DNA of 64,000 nt from Trogon surrucura (GCA_020746105.1 CM036617.1:41259898-41323897), one strand, 5' to 3'. Numbered from the stretch's first letter, positions 22,756-34,700 are shown. Notes: generated by a model not told the origin, from the letters alone. Numbers and translations are program-made.

Positions 22756-23584
22756 GTAGGTGAAGACATCATGGTTTTGGCAGGAGTGTCTGAAGCCACT
22801 GGAAAATGCAGAGAGCTGACACTCCTGTACCAGTGCCAGAGGCAGGAGAGATGTATTCACAGGTGAAACACAGCTACAGCTGCAGATGCTGCCAGGAGCT
22901 GGAAGTTTCAAACACTCCCTATAATCTTTGTGTCCAAGAAGACAAATGAGACAAGTGGAGTAAGAAGAAGAAAAACCTGTAGCTGCAAAGAGGGAATGCA
23001 CATTTATTAATCTCTCTTTATCTGATAACGAGAAAGTTAGAAGGGAAGGAAAAGGAAGGGGAAGGGGAAGAGGAAGAGGGAAGTTACATTCTTATAAAGC
23101 AGAAGAAACTTGGGCAAGTTTGCATTGCTCCACTCCTTCTCAAAATATATCTTCATATATGGTAGAAAATGCAGGAATTTCCAGAGATATCTCTTCAGCA
23201 CCAAGTTTAAACCACATTGAACCAAGCTTACTGTCTATGGTCCCAAATAGCAGACTTCAGTTCCTTGGTGTTGAGATATGAGTAGCTTTACTAGGTGTGA
23301 TAGCAGGAGCTCAGCAGTGTCTGCACAAACAGCAGTGGCAGGTTCAGTAAGACTGGTATTGGTATTGCTCTGCTGCAGTGGCAGTAGTGGTGATGGTCTT
23401 CCTTACTTCCTGGCGCAAAGAGCGAAAAAGATCCAAGCACAGGAGGTCCCTTCATTTACTAGGCACAACTCACTCACAGCACAGCAAGAACTGTACTGGG
23501 ACAGTAATTTTTCCTGGGTTGCCTAATCATGAAGATAAGATTCTAGGTGGACATTTTCCTTGAATCAGTACAGCTGTACTCACA
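22756..23584. other. Unrecognised, mildly GC-richer segment
   Basis: It includes a purine-rich GGAAGGGGAAGG-type patch near 23040-23080. Around 23290-23520 a GC-richer block (GCAGTGGCAGTAGTGGTGATGG region) has LTR-like composition, but I see no termini or known motif. The frames at 22705-23001 and 23278-23563 are unrecognised. Confidence 0.4.
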
Positions 23585-23690
23585 TTTGATGTTCAATAAC
23601 TGCTTTTTTATTTTTCCAAGTATCCCAAAGGATAAAAGCAGATCTTTAAAGATGAAAGGGAATTTAGATATCTAATAAAGGTCTTTTTAA
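23585..23690 (+). repeat. 106-bp direct repeat, left copy
   Basis: It aligns without gaps to 24235-24340, with about 18 differences (roughly 83% identity by eye). Shared landmarks include TTTGATGT, AATAACTGCTTTTTT, GAGTATCC/AAGTATCC, CTTTAAAGAT and TTTTTAA at the right edge. The (CCTCT)n array starts directly at its right end. Confidence 0.85.
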
Positions 23691-23692
23691 TC

Positions 23693-23883
23693 TCTCCTCT
23701 CCTCTCCTCTCCTCTCCTCTCCTCTCCTCTCCTCTCCTCTCCTCTCCTCTCCTCTCCTCTCCTCTCCTCTCCTCTCCTCTCCTCTCCTCTCCTCTCCTCT
23801 CCTCTCCTCTCCTCTCCTCTCCTCTCCTCTCCTCTCCTCTCCTCTCCTCTCCTCTCCTCTCCTCTCCTCTCCTCTCCTCTCCC
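23693..23883 (+). repeat. Perfect (CCTCT)n microsatellite
   Basis: About 38 uninterrupted pentanucleotide units, pyrimidine on the + strand and purine (AGAGG) on the - strand. Open frames across it, such as the Arg-Gly-Glu-Glu repeat on the - strand at 23608-23910, are artefacts. Confidence 0.97.
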
Positions 23884-24234
23884 CTTGCTTTGTGAATAGT
23901 CAGTGAACAATTACACTTATGTTAGCACAGGATGATCAATGTTATCTTCTCAAGCATATAGTTCACTCTGGCTTCAGAAACCCTTGAGTGTATTTAAAAG
24001 CACATTTTGGTACACTTTTCAGCAGTTATGTGCTTCCATATTTATGTTACTGCTACGGCCTATCTAGGGTGTATTTTCAATTCCTGTTGCTACCTCTTTA
24101 ACTTAATTTCTTCCCTGACTTGAATTTATCTTACAGAATACAATTTCAAGATTTTTTTTTTGAAGACAGAGAATATTTGATTGGTTTTAGTTTTCACAAA
24201 AATAATTACAAGGTAGTTTACAAATAAGCATAAT
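23884..24234. other. AT-rich DNA between the two repeat copies
   Basis: I see no feature. It is the spacer of the 106-bp direct repeat together with the microsatellite. Confidence 0.5.
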
Positions 24235-24340
24235 TTTGATGTAAAATAACTGCTTTTTTCTTCTCCCGAGTATCCTAAGGGATGAAAGCGGACCTTTAAA
24301 GATAAAAGTGAACTTAGAAATCTAATGAAAGTGTTTTTAA
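24235..24340 (+). repeat. 106-bp direct repeat, right copy
   Basis: The second copy of the unit at 23585-23690, same length, same strand, offset exactly 650 bp. The microsatellite is absent from its right edge, where ordinary sequence follows. Confidence 0.85.
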
Positions 24341-25677
24341 TATCTTAACTTTTGCCATAAGCTTTGCTATATAATCATGCAATTTGAATGTTTCTGCATT
24401 TGGCAACTGAATTTTGTGTTTTTCCCTCTTGGATAATATGCATTATCCTACTTCAAAGAATTGTAAAATAATTGGACTTGTGTTATATGTAGGCAATAAG
24501 GATAAAATTAATTGACATCATTGTTAATTGTATTATTTTCCTAATTGCTGCAAATGTGGGTCAACACTGCCATGGACTTCATATGGATTTTAATAGAACT
24601 GTGAATTCTGAGATATTTTTGGATTTGCTTCAAGCATTAAATTCTTAAGAAGAAAATATAACTGATTGGATCTTTTACATGATGCTTTCCCAGTGAAAGA
24701 AGATTTTGAGTGGCCTTTTATGTCTGGATATTCACTTTGGGAATGTAAAAAAGAGGTATGGCTCACTGTCCTAATGCCAGAACTCAAAGTGTGTTTTCTA
24801 ACTGACTTACCTAGATTCAGAAGGAGAACAATGTTATAAAAAGAAACAGAGGGCACGGTTCAGTTGTTAGCATAAAGGTGCCTCATGTCATTTCCTTAGG
24901 GTATTCTGTGTGATATCCAGCTGCTGGTGTAGAAGCTCAGAGATAGCCCTTAAGTCTTGTGTCACACCTCTCAACTCTGTGTGAAAGCTTCCATTGCCTT
25001 AGGGCATCTGAAATGGCATTATCCATCTGTGTCTAATGGGAATGAGAAGTTGTAAAGGAGATTTCAATTAGTCCATGTAATGTGGGTAAATGTTCATGAA
25101 AGACACAAGCAATAAATCAGATGTCATCGATAAGTGCTTCTTGGATAAATTAATCAGACTACCATAAGAAGAAAATTGGTTATTTTCTAGCTGTGCACAG
25201 GAGTGAGATACAGTACTATTAAAAAAAAAAAAGTGTAATAATGACCACAGAAATGCTGTGGTTCACTCAGAAATAAGATTCTCAGAGGAGAAAAAGGGTA
25301 CATGTGAGATCCTCAACAATGAAGAATGAAGTCAGTAGAGAAAGCTACCAAAGTGCAAAAAGAATTAAAGAAATGGGAGTCCCATTGCAAGTTCAAAGGA
25401 TTCACATATGAAATTGCTAATATACCAATACGAAAATTATCACTTCAGTTGGTTGAAGTAGTGGAAGTAGAAGAAAGCATCATCAATTTTTTTTAGTATT
25501 TTTAAAGGATTCCAGGTATGATACAAAGTACAGACAATAATTCTGACTAATAGAAACTCTAGTAAAGAATAAGCTTTTTTTTTCTTTAGCTCTACTTATT
25601 CTCTAGCAAAAAAAAAAAAAAAAAAACTGTCTCAAATTTTTTGAGATTTTTCTAGGGCATATGAGCACATATAAGAG
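24341..25677. other. AT-rich DNA, nothing firmly recognised
   Basis: No gene is seen. Poly-A runs are near 25220 and 25605. Parts of 25260-25500 might be very old CR1 sequence, but I cannot align them convincingly. Confidence 0.4.
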
Positions 25678-26120
25678 AAAACCAGCAAAACCTAACTACT
25701 GGAACCACATGACAGTCTCACTTCGGTGCCTGGGAAGGTAACAGCCCAAATAGTTCTGGAAGACATTTCCACAGATGGCATGCGCAAAAAAGGTGATTAC
25801 CACTGGTGAGACACATCTTGAGTTCTGGGTCCGGGTCTGGGATCTCTAGTGCAAACGGGACATGTACATACTGGAACAAGTCCATAGATAGACCCTGGAG
25901 ACTCTAGGAGATCTGTCTGTTCAGTCTGGAGAAGAAGATGCTCAGTAGGATCAGTGTGTATAAATCCCTGATGGTGTAAAAAACATGTAAGAAAAACAGA
26001 ACCAGACTCTCCCTAATGGAATGAGACACAATGGGCACAAATTGAAATACAGAAAATTTTGGTTTACTATGAAAAAATACTTTCTTCTGTCAGGGTGGTC
26101 AAACACTGAAACATAGGTAG
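25678..26120 (+). mobile_element. Old CR1 LINE, internally deleted
   Basis: The left part (CTAACTACTGGAACC and CACTTCGGTGCCTGGGAAGG) matches the [13 protein letters not shown] region. It then jumps to the C-terminal part (CTGTTCAGTCTGGAGAAGAA, FSLEK region at 25918; AAATACTTTCTTCTGTCAGG near 26075). The central polymerase core is missing and the rest is degenerate. Confidence 0.65.
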
Positions 26121-27827
26121 GAATTTGTTGTTAGTCTGTAATTCTTAACAATCTAATCGCAATGTCACATTTAATTTTCAGTCCCATTATGGTAACATTA
26201 ATGTTTTCAGTTTAAATTAATAAAGGAAAAGCTCATTAATAATTCCCTAAAATATAAATTACATCATGGAAAACTGAGGACAGATATTGGGAAGAGCGCT
26301 GCGATATGAACATTCTTGTTGTCTGCTTGGGCTGCTCCTTGCTTAAGTTGCACATTAGGTAGGCACATTATGTGCCTACTCTTGTACCTTACTGAGACCA
26401 AACTCCTGCCTCGTTTTCCTGGTTTGAGCTCTAATTTGCCTTTTCATTACAGACTTGCATGGCAGTCTGTTCGCAAAACCTGGTTAGCATCATTGTTCCT
26501 CCATCAGTCTTCTAGTTTGGGTGTTGTGTAACCGCACTCTGTTGGAGGCGATGGTGGTCCCACCTGCCTTGTTTTCACGCCCAGCTTATGTGTCCTTACT
26601 GGGAAGTTCAACTGTGACATCTCCATTGTAGGAGATCCTTAATAACAAGCTAAAAAACTTTTGCAAAAATGACTCAGATATAACTGAGCTTGTTTTGGGA
26701 AACGAAGATAGGTTACACAAACTCTTTTAAAGTCTTCTAGTAATGCATTTGTGATTTTAGTACAGGTCATTCTTACAATAATTTCTATATGTGTTTGATG
26801 TTTTTATTATTTAGAGCTATTTCATGTTATTACATGTCAGATGGTTAAAGGGTTTACTTTTTGAGTCATTATTGATACAAAGTCTGTTACACATCTCAAA
26901 GAGTTTGCATTTGATTTCTCTTTTGTAGTTTATACAGGTATCTACTGGCAGCTAAAGAATAAGATGCCCGTACGTTCCAAAAAATTTATAAAATTTACTG
27001 TCAGAGAGAGGAAAGGGAAAGGATGAAAGAACAACTGTGTATGCCAAGCATCCAACAGTGAAACTCCCTGAGGAGTTAACATTACACAAGATATCCCTAT
27101 TCCAACAAGTTGCTTTATGTTCCTGCTTTGTAGAAGAAGGTATTAGAGAGATAAAGGAATGTATTTCTTTTTTAGTGCAGCTTTTTAAAATACAAAGACA
27201 GCACATTCCATTGCTACACTGCACAGTAATTGATCTAAGATAAGATAAAACAAGGAGTTGCTAACATTATGTGGGAAAAAAAAAAGACTCTTCTTTACAC
27301 TGTGACTCTAGGCATTCCTGTTCAATGTAAAAGGCAACAGAAAGGTTTAGATTTAAAGGGGTTTTAAAAACAACTCAGAAAATGGGAGTCGTGATTGTCA
27401 TAATGACTGCACTAGTTAAGTTTCTTTGCTTAGTCACCAGAAAGCACTAAGAGCATAAGTAGACAGAGAAAATATTTTCAGTCTTTTCACCTGTTTTCTA
27501 GTGTGAACCATAAGTGGTTTCATATAAAAGCTCAAAGGATCTTTGCTTATTGTACTTATGTGCCGAATGATGACAGACACTAAGCCAGATTTTGCAGCAA
27601 CATGTAAAATTAGCACTATTTTTTAAAATGTTTTGGGTTTTTAATGATTGTGTATCATGATTTTGCAATTGACAAATACTTAAGTTCCCTTGCTAAAGCT
27701 TAGGACTGTAAAGCATATTTTTATATACCTGGTTTCTCTATTTGTAAATGGATATTTGTACATAATTCATATTGTAGATCCTTCACGGACCTATTTGACA
27801 ACATCATTTCTCCCTTTGATTAAGTAC
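26121..27827. other. AT-rich DNA with one perfect short palindrome
   Basis: No gene is seen. GTAGGCACA (26359-26367) and TGTGCCTAC (26371-26379) are exact inverted copies around TTA. The rest is unrecognised. Confidence 0.5.
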
Positions 27828-28270
27828 TTCATAGAATCATAGAATGGACTAGGCTGGAAGGGACCTTAGAGATCATTTAATCCAACCTCCCTGTCATGGG
27901 CAGGGATGCCTCTCAACTAGATCAGGCAACACATGGGGACTTCATGATTTTTGAGAAAAATATTTTCTTTCTCCCCCATTACCTATATATGAAGCATATA
28001 ATTTAGCTGAATTTATATTATTTCCAAGGATGGCCATTTTTGAGCAACCTGTTCTAGTACTGCAATGGGGGAAAAAAAAATTAGTTAATCTGATTTTCCC
28101 TTCTTGGAGCTTGTGTCTATTTAGTCTCATTCTATCCTAGTATATCTCTGAGAAGAGTTTGGCTGCACCCTCTGTATGAAGTGCTCTTAGGTATTTGAAG
28201 GCAGCAATAAGATCTCCTTTTAGTTTGCTCCTACTAAGTCTAAACCATTTTTTATCACCCTCTCTTCATG
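27828..28270 (-). mobile_element. CR1 LINE 3' part, split by an insert
   Basis: A CATAGAATCATAGAATGG tail is followed by reverse-complement 3' UTR (GGAAGGGACCTTAGAGATC, AACCTCCCTGTCATGGGCAG), a gap of unlike sequence near 27930-28020, then old CR1 C-terminal coding remnants (GAGCAACCTGTTCTAGTAC, TCTCTGAGAAGAGTTTGGC, GGTATTTGAAGGCAGCAATAAG). Probably two CR1 layers of different age, since the first part is less diverged. Confidence 0.75.
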
Positions 28271-28988
28271 TGACGTAGTAAGCTGTGGTGAACAGGACAA
28301 TGGAAACAAGAGCAGGATGTGAAGCACTTTAGTACAGCTTGCGGATCAACAAGTGACAGAAGAAAATACCTGAAACTCTGGGAAAGGTTCACAGAGTGAT
28401 ATTGCTGTGGACTGATCTGATTAGTTGCCAGTGCAGGCAATTCAAGGCAAGTCAAGAGCTGCCACCTTCTCCAGCCACCCCTGCCCAAGACCCTCCTGCC
28501 TGGCTCCTGGAGACCATCCCAGTGCCTTGGGACTCTGCCCAAGTTGAGGGGTAGAGCTGTTGTTTTCCCCTCTGCACAGTCAACCAGCAGTGAAGCTGAA
28601 CACATATCCCAGACACAAAGAGATGACACAGACATGGCTCTGGCTGCACAGTCAGGCTCAGAAGAGGGATTTCCCCCAACACCTCCCATATGCAGGACTC
28701 ACACCAGATGCAGACACAGTCACTTGTGCAACACACACATCACACTCTCTTTTTTATTTTTTATTTTTTTTTAAATTGAAAAGGCCCTTGATCAAATATT
28801 CTTAGAGGAGCAATCTGCTTTCATATACCTTTAGAGCACCTACCTCTAAAGATCCACAGCAGTAGATGCTGGAGGAATACTGGTAAGCAGACTTTCAAAC
28901 CTCGTAGTTGGAACTGGAATATATTTAAAGTCCCTTCCAACCCAAACTATTCTCTGATTCTCAAATTCCCTGATTCTACGGTTCTATA
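28271..28988 (+). mobile_element. Unidentified insert ending in a CR1-like tail
   Basis: This segment interrupts the - strand CR1 that resumes near 28990. Its right end (AAAGTCCCTTCCAACCC, then CTGATTCTC and CCTGATTCTACGGTTCTAT, 28927-28988) is a + strand CR1 3' tail. The left part (28290-28740) is GC-richer and unrecognised; poly-T and A follow at 28750-28775. Frames at 28255-28805 have no known motif. It may be a CR1 3' end plus a separate sequence. Confidence 0.45.
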
Positions 28989-29420
28989 TCAAAGTCTTGC
29001 TTATACTGCATGCCCAAGAGTACAGGAGTCAGTACTCCAGATGCCAGCTGGTGGTATCTGGCTTCAGTCTTGCTTACACAGTCTGGTTGGTGGCCAGCTT
29101 ACTTTCTTCACTACCAGGGCCTATTGATGACTCATGTTTAGCTTCTCATCCTGCACATGCCCATGCCTTTTCCAGCAGACTGCTTTCTCAGAAGCAGAAG
29201 CCTTATCTGCACAGTTGCATTGGAGTTATTCTGCCCAGGTACAAGACTTCGTTGAATTTAATGAAATTGATTCCTCCAGCCCGGTGAAGTCTCTTTGGGT
29301 AGCTCTCCCCAGCTGCTCTCTACAATTAGCTATTATCTGTGGATTTGTTGAGATTTTCTGACCTATTTTCTCAGTGTTTAATGATATTAAATAGTCAACA
29401 GAGCATATTTTATCTTCCTA
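28989..29420 (-). mobile_element. Old CR1 LINE, ORF2 part
   Basis: This continues the split - strand CR1. Reverse-complement landmarks are CAGTACTCCAGATGCCAGC (HLEYC region), GACTCATGTTTAGCTTCTCATCC (DDKLSMS region), GTTATTCTGCCCAGGTACAAG (VLHLGRI region), and the region coding NIFNDL near 29380. It is diverged and not coding. Confidence 0.75.
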
Positions 29421-30679
29421 GAAGCCTGTCACACAGATCAGACATGATTTGGCTTTGTTATTTCTTTATCAACTGTTCCTAATCACCTTCTTGTCCTTCT
29501 TGTACCTGGACATGGCTTACAGAGGGATCTGGCAGACTGATGATCCTCTAGCTCCCTAAGATTTTCTTCTTACTCTGCTTAAATAAAAGAGAGATTTCTC
29601 TTTTTAAATGCTTATATGTTCATACTTAGAAAAATGTAAAGAAAACTACTGTAGTTGCACTGAACATCCATGGGATAGTCTCTATACAATGTCCTGCACA
29701 CAACAGTGAACATGATTTACAGGAATAAAAATAATCCAACATCTCTAAGATTGTGCATTTCAACATGCTACCTTTATGAAAGCTGTAACAACTTTAGAAG
29801 ATTTGTAGTCTTCTCTCATCACTAGCAGGCAGAATATTCTGTGGTCGTACAGCCACAATGGCCTCTGTACTACACATAGGGAGGGAATTCTGTCCACAGC
29901 TTTTCTTTTGGGATGAAATTTGTTTCAGCCTTTTGTAACTCCATATCATCAGTAATCAACATTACTTCTGCTTGTACTACCATCAACAAAAGCATAACAA
30001 TCTTCAGATTGTTCCAGAGTGCTATCATATTCATAACAGAACAAATTTACAATAAACCATAATCAGCAAAGACACTGCTCAGAATTCATTCTCACTTGTA
30101 CTGATAAAAATCCAAAGCCAGCTGAACTTAGTTAAACGGGTAGCATCTGACTCAGAACTGGGTTCTTAAACAGTAACAGAATTTGTCACTTTGAACCCTG
30201 AAATATAATTCTTTAAGTTTCTTTTGTTACATCTGAAATATTATTTGACCTTTGGCAGTCTAGCTTATGTTTGAGAGGGTCTGTTCAGTAGCTCACACAA
30301 CACTGTGTTTAATTATTATTATGAATTTTGATGATAGTATGAAATACTTCTCTCTCACACACACAGGAAAAAAAGGGCAACTAAAATACACATGAATCTA
30401 AAATCTAAGAAATACAAAGTAAAGAGAAGTGTTCCAGCTTAAGGATTATTGTGAACCTGGCCCCATATTAACTTTACATTGTAAATCACATGAGGAGAGC
30501 ACTTAATTCAGAACAAATACATAAAATCAATGGAGTCCAGCACTCATAAATCCTGTTAGAACAAAGTGTTTTAGTAAGCACTCAAGTTTTCTGTTTCTTT
30601 TAAATCCTTGCAAACTTTAATATTCATTTCTACATACATTATTAAACCCTAGACGTATGTCCATGTCCCTATGTGTCTG
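29421..30679. other. AT-rich DNA, nothing recognised
   Basis: No gene or repeat is seen. This is the flank of the non-CR1 reverse-transcriptase fragment. Confidence 0.5.
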
Positions 30680-31300
30680 AAAAGTATTTGAGAGCTCTGT
30701 TTTGCCTATAGTGATGTGGGGATGATGGGAGACTTCCTGAGGTGCAGGTTGGTAAAGAACTTCTGTCTGCTTCAAGCTGACTTCTAGCCCAAAAAGCTCA
30801 GCAGCCTCTGCAAAGCAGGATGTTAAGTGCCGCAGAGCTGCTTCTGTGTGAGAAATGAGGGTGGCATCGGTAGCAAAAAGCAGCTCACAGACAAGGTGAT
30901 TTAGGGTCTTGGTGTGGACCTTCAGTCGCTTTAGGTTGAATAGGTTACTGTCGGTACGATAACGGATGTGAATGCCGTTATCTTCATCAAGGTCTGCCGT
31001 GGCCCTTTGGAGCATCATGGTGAAGAAGATAGTGAATAGAGCTGCTGCGAGAACACAACCTTGTTTCACACCATTGGTTATTGAGAAGGGCTCAGAGAGT
31101 GCATCATCATGTCTGACTTGGACGTGTTGATCCTCGTGTAACAGGATGATCATTTTGAGGAACTTGGGAGGACATCCTAATCATTCCAAGATCTGTCACA
31201 GGCCTTTTCTGCTCACAGTGCCAAAAGCTTTGGTGAGGTCAACGAAAGTTACATAGAGTCCTTTGTTCTGTTCCCTACACTTCTCTTGCAGTTGTCTGAG
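30680..31300 (-). pseudogene. Non-CR1 LINE reverse-transcriptase fragment, broken
   Basis: On the - strand a conceptual translation starts near 31298 and gives LRQLQEKCREQNKGLYVTF, VDLTKAFGTVS (usual FDTV), GCPPKFLKMI, ITNGVKQGCVLAAALFTIFF, then FNLKRLKVHTKT, ELLFATDATLISH, FGLEVSLKQTEVLYQP and ITIGKTEL. These are the ordered motifs of a non-LTR retrotransposon polymerase of a type widespread in invertebrates and fish, quite unlike CR1 ([20 protein letters not shown]). Two in-frame TGA codons lie before Met at 31153, and the catalytic FADD is FATD, so it is dead. Homology fades after KTEL (about 30690), so the 3' end is also missing. The clade is uncertain; RTE-related is a guess. It stands in AT-rich DNA without CR1 nearby. 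Confidence 0.8.
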
Positions 31301-31759
31301 TATATGTCTCAGTATAAGGATATTATTTGTTATGATCATAATTATGATAATTATTTAATGAATATGCCATTTAAGTTTCTTAAAACCCCCGATTCAAGGG
31401 TTATGCTGACCAAAGCAGAACACAACGTACAGCAGAAATGTCAACAGAGGAATGCTGCTGGGATAAGCACTTTTAAAAAATTTTTGCTTAGTCAACCTAG
31501 TTTCAAACTTTCATTTACTGCTACAGGAAACATAGCACAAATTAAACACTATTTTGACACATTTGAGAAATTACTTTCGAGTAATTTGTCATCAAAAATC
31601 TATCAGCTGATTCAGTTTGGGATTCATTTTGAACTTACGTTCAAAGATCTCAAAGTCAGCCTTCAGAATCTGGACAAGAACCACTTTTTAATAGATGAAA
31701 AGAAATTAAACCTCTCCATAAGAAATTTCAGGTTTTTGCAAGACAGACATCTACTATAA
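31286..31759 (+). other. Open frame of 157 codons, unrecognised
   Basis: It begins opposite the edge of the reverse-transcriptase fragment and runs into unique DNA. The predicted product is rich in Lys, Leu, Asn and Phe, with no signal peptide, membrane segment or motif that I recognise. Such a length can arise by chance in 64 kb of AT-rich DNA. I list it because it is the longest open frame outside the known repeats apart from 1791-2330. Confidence 0.15.
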
Positions 31760-34700
31760 ATTAGATACCAAGATATAAGGCACACCTCTCCTTTCGCTAT
31801 AACGAGAGCTCAGGATAACTTTGATGGCAGCTGGTAGAAGTCTAAATTTAGATGAAATCATCATGTGTCTTACTACTTACGAGTAAGCTAAAAAGGTACT
31901 TTCTCTATGAAAATTATCTAACTTTAAAGCCCATTTCAAGGAATAAAATGCATCTTTCGTACAGAGACCGGACTGTAGCCTGGGCAGGGTACTAAGAGCC
32001 GACTGGTCCCAGCCAAGCTGTTTCTGGGAGTCTTCCCATGAGTTAGTTGGATAAACAGTCAGTCCCAGAGCCCCAGAACACTCTGTGGCACTGGCTTAGT
32101 TTGTGAAATGAAATAATTAACACTTTCTTGCCTGTCAATATACTTTACTGAGGGTTTATAAACTAAAAAAAATTCCTGCTACATGAACAGGTTACATTAC
32201 TGAGAGACATTATTATGGTTTTTACTCATTAAAGAACAACTCCCTTTAGTTTATGTGAAATGGACAACATGGAGTGAAATGAATCTTAGCAAGAATAGCA
32301 ACATATAAGTTGTTTCTTAGTACACACTTCAGTGATTTTCAGATGCTTTAAAGGAACATTGAAGCACTGTGCAGTTACATTCATTTAGCACTTCACAGTT
32401 CTACAAAATGGTAACAACATGTTCTTTTTCATCCTCTAGTCTGGGATTCTAGATTGTATGAAAACAAAATTTCATAATAAACCTTTTGGTTTATATTAAT
32501 TTTACATGCTAGGTTGATCTTAAATTAGCATATTAAAAACCTGGTTTAGTCCCATGCAGACCTAATTTTAGGGGCAGTAAACAGGAGAATGCTGGTTCCT
32601 GGCCAAGAAAAAGGACTTCTGGAGTAAGATGGAGAACAGTGAAAATGGGAAGCAAAAGTGACCAATATTAGAATCTGCTTACAGTCCCTGTGAATCAGTA
32701 GTTGTACCTGCTACGTAAAAGCAACAAGCTGGTGCTAGAATATACAAGAAACCCATCACTTTACAGCTTTGTGTTTGAATATCATTGCATCCCAATGATA
32801 TCTTAAAGACATTAAATGAACATCTGAACAATCAATCAATAAGTAAAATTTAGGAAAATTTGTTTTGTACCAAATTAATATAATACATACTATAAACATT
32901 TTTTTTTCCCTTTTAATTCTCACTGATGTGGAAAAAATCATTTGAGGAGTTTTGCTTTATCAAGTTAAAATGTGTTAGGCAAGGCCCCCCAAATGTCTTA
33001 CTGTGGCAGAACTAGAAAGAGCCACTGCAGAAACTAACAGGTTTTGTGTTAGAACTACTCTGTGCTGCAGCAGTTTGGACCAAAATCTGGTAAAGGCATA
33101 AGTAGTTAATTCTGCAAATGCAACTGTCAGAGGATTTTGGAATTCAATTACTAACATCAGAACTGGCTCTTTAGTGTTTTCATACTTAAAGGGTAATGGT
33201 TTAAATGTCGTATATCTTCAGTAAACACTCTTAGTCAGTAAACTCTTTGCTCTACACTTTTGTAATTAGACATAAGACTAAATTATTTTCTAAATGCCAG
33301 AAGTTGATGGTATTACAGAATGTAGGTCAAAGCTAATTCGTACAAGATACACATTTTGGGGAGGAGACAGAATGTGTTATCAGCTACTTTACATTCTTTA
33401 TATGACTGTACTACGTCTGTGTACTAAGTGCTTCAAAATTTATTGAACAAAAGGTGCTCTTATGGTTTAATCAATTCCATTTGTTTAATCTCCATTCCAC
33501 TGTTCTCCTTTGTCATCATTACTTACTTTTTTTTTTTCTCTCTCTAACAGTATGTTCCTTTAGTCTCATTTAAGTTCATGAGATATTCAGCAAGCAGAAA
33601 TATTTGCATTTGGGTGGTCAAATACCCATTTATAGTGACTAATGTAATGATAAGAAAAAATAATAAATTAAAAATAATTAATCAATTTGTGCATGTGTGT
33701 TTTAATTTTACTTTGTTTTCCATTATACACATTTTTAATTGTCCCTAATAAGAAGGGATCTCTTGAAAGAAGTTTCAAAAGCATAACATCTGATTCAACA
33801 TAGTGAATTTATTATTTTTTTAGTAGAAGTCTCTCTTTGCTGAAACAGAACACAGAAACAAAAATAAATAATGAAATAAAATAGCTGAGGTCATTTATCA
33901 TCAACCACTCCATGACATGCAAGGAAATCCTATTCTCTTTGCCCACTTGAAATGTAAAACTTATGCCGTGCTGAGATTACTAAATATTTTTTAAGTCAAA
34001 AGGAAAATGTATTTGCAGTAAAGCTTCATAAGTTTAAGTGTAGGTGTAAAAAAGCAGAATTGAAGCCTTTTAAGAATGCTAGTGGTATAATCAGGCAATG
34101 AGTTCATACCAAAGCCAGTGTTGCTGTTCCATCACTGGTGCTGCCACCAGAATTCTTATCTCATATTTGTATTTCATATCACATTTTCTTATTCTCCACA
34201 GATGTTATAAAACTATCATCTTTCTAATCTGTCTTATTTATCTGTTATTCTTTCATTCCATCTATATCTAGATTTTTTTTTCTAAATACATGAACATGTA
34301 TACACATACCACATTTTTTAGATGTTGGAGAAATGAAAGCTTTGTAAAGATGAAAAACACTAAAAACCAGAAGTTAAGAAAACTCAAAAAGTTTTGAAAC
34401 ATCTGACTCCCCTACTCTAAGAATAAGGTTAAATTATAATAGCTAAAACACTTAATAGATACAAATATATAAGAATAGATACCAGTATAGATACATTTAA
34501 GTTGGGAGGGAGGCGGGAGAAGGAAAATTAAGAAATATCATTTTCTTCTATTTTGTTTCTTACTTTCAGGATAGTACTGAGATAGAGACAGATCCACAGC
34601 AAATCTTTGTTAAGCTACAATATACTGATGTCGCAGAAAGCAATGTCTGTAAAAACTTATTTAAAACTCCAGCAAAGCTGATACCCAATTAATAATAAAA

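Noticed and set aside
23693..23883. Regular array that might suggest CRISPR
   Set aside because: The unit is five bases with no spacers, and the context is a vertebrate-type genome.
23608..23910. Open frame with an Arg-Arg-Gly-Glu-Glu repeat
   Set aside because: It is the purine strand of the (CCTCT)n array read in one frame.
28255..28805. Several open frames of 76-144 codons in a GC-richer patch
   Set aside because: They overlap on both strands, show no known motif, and lie inside a retrotransposon insert.
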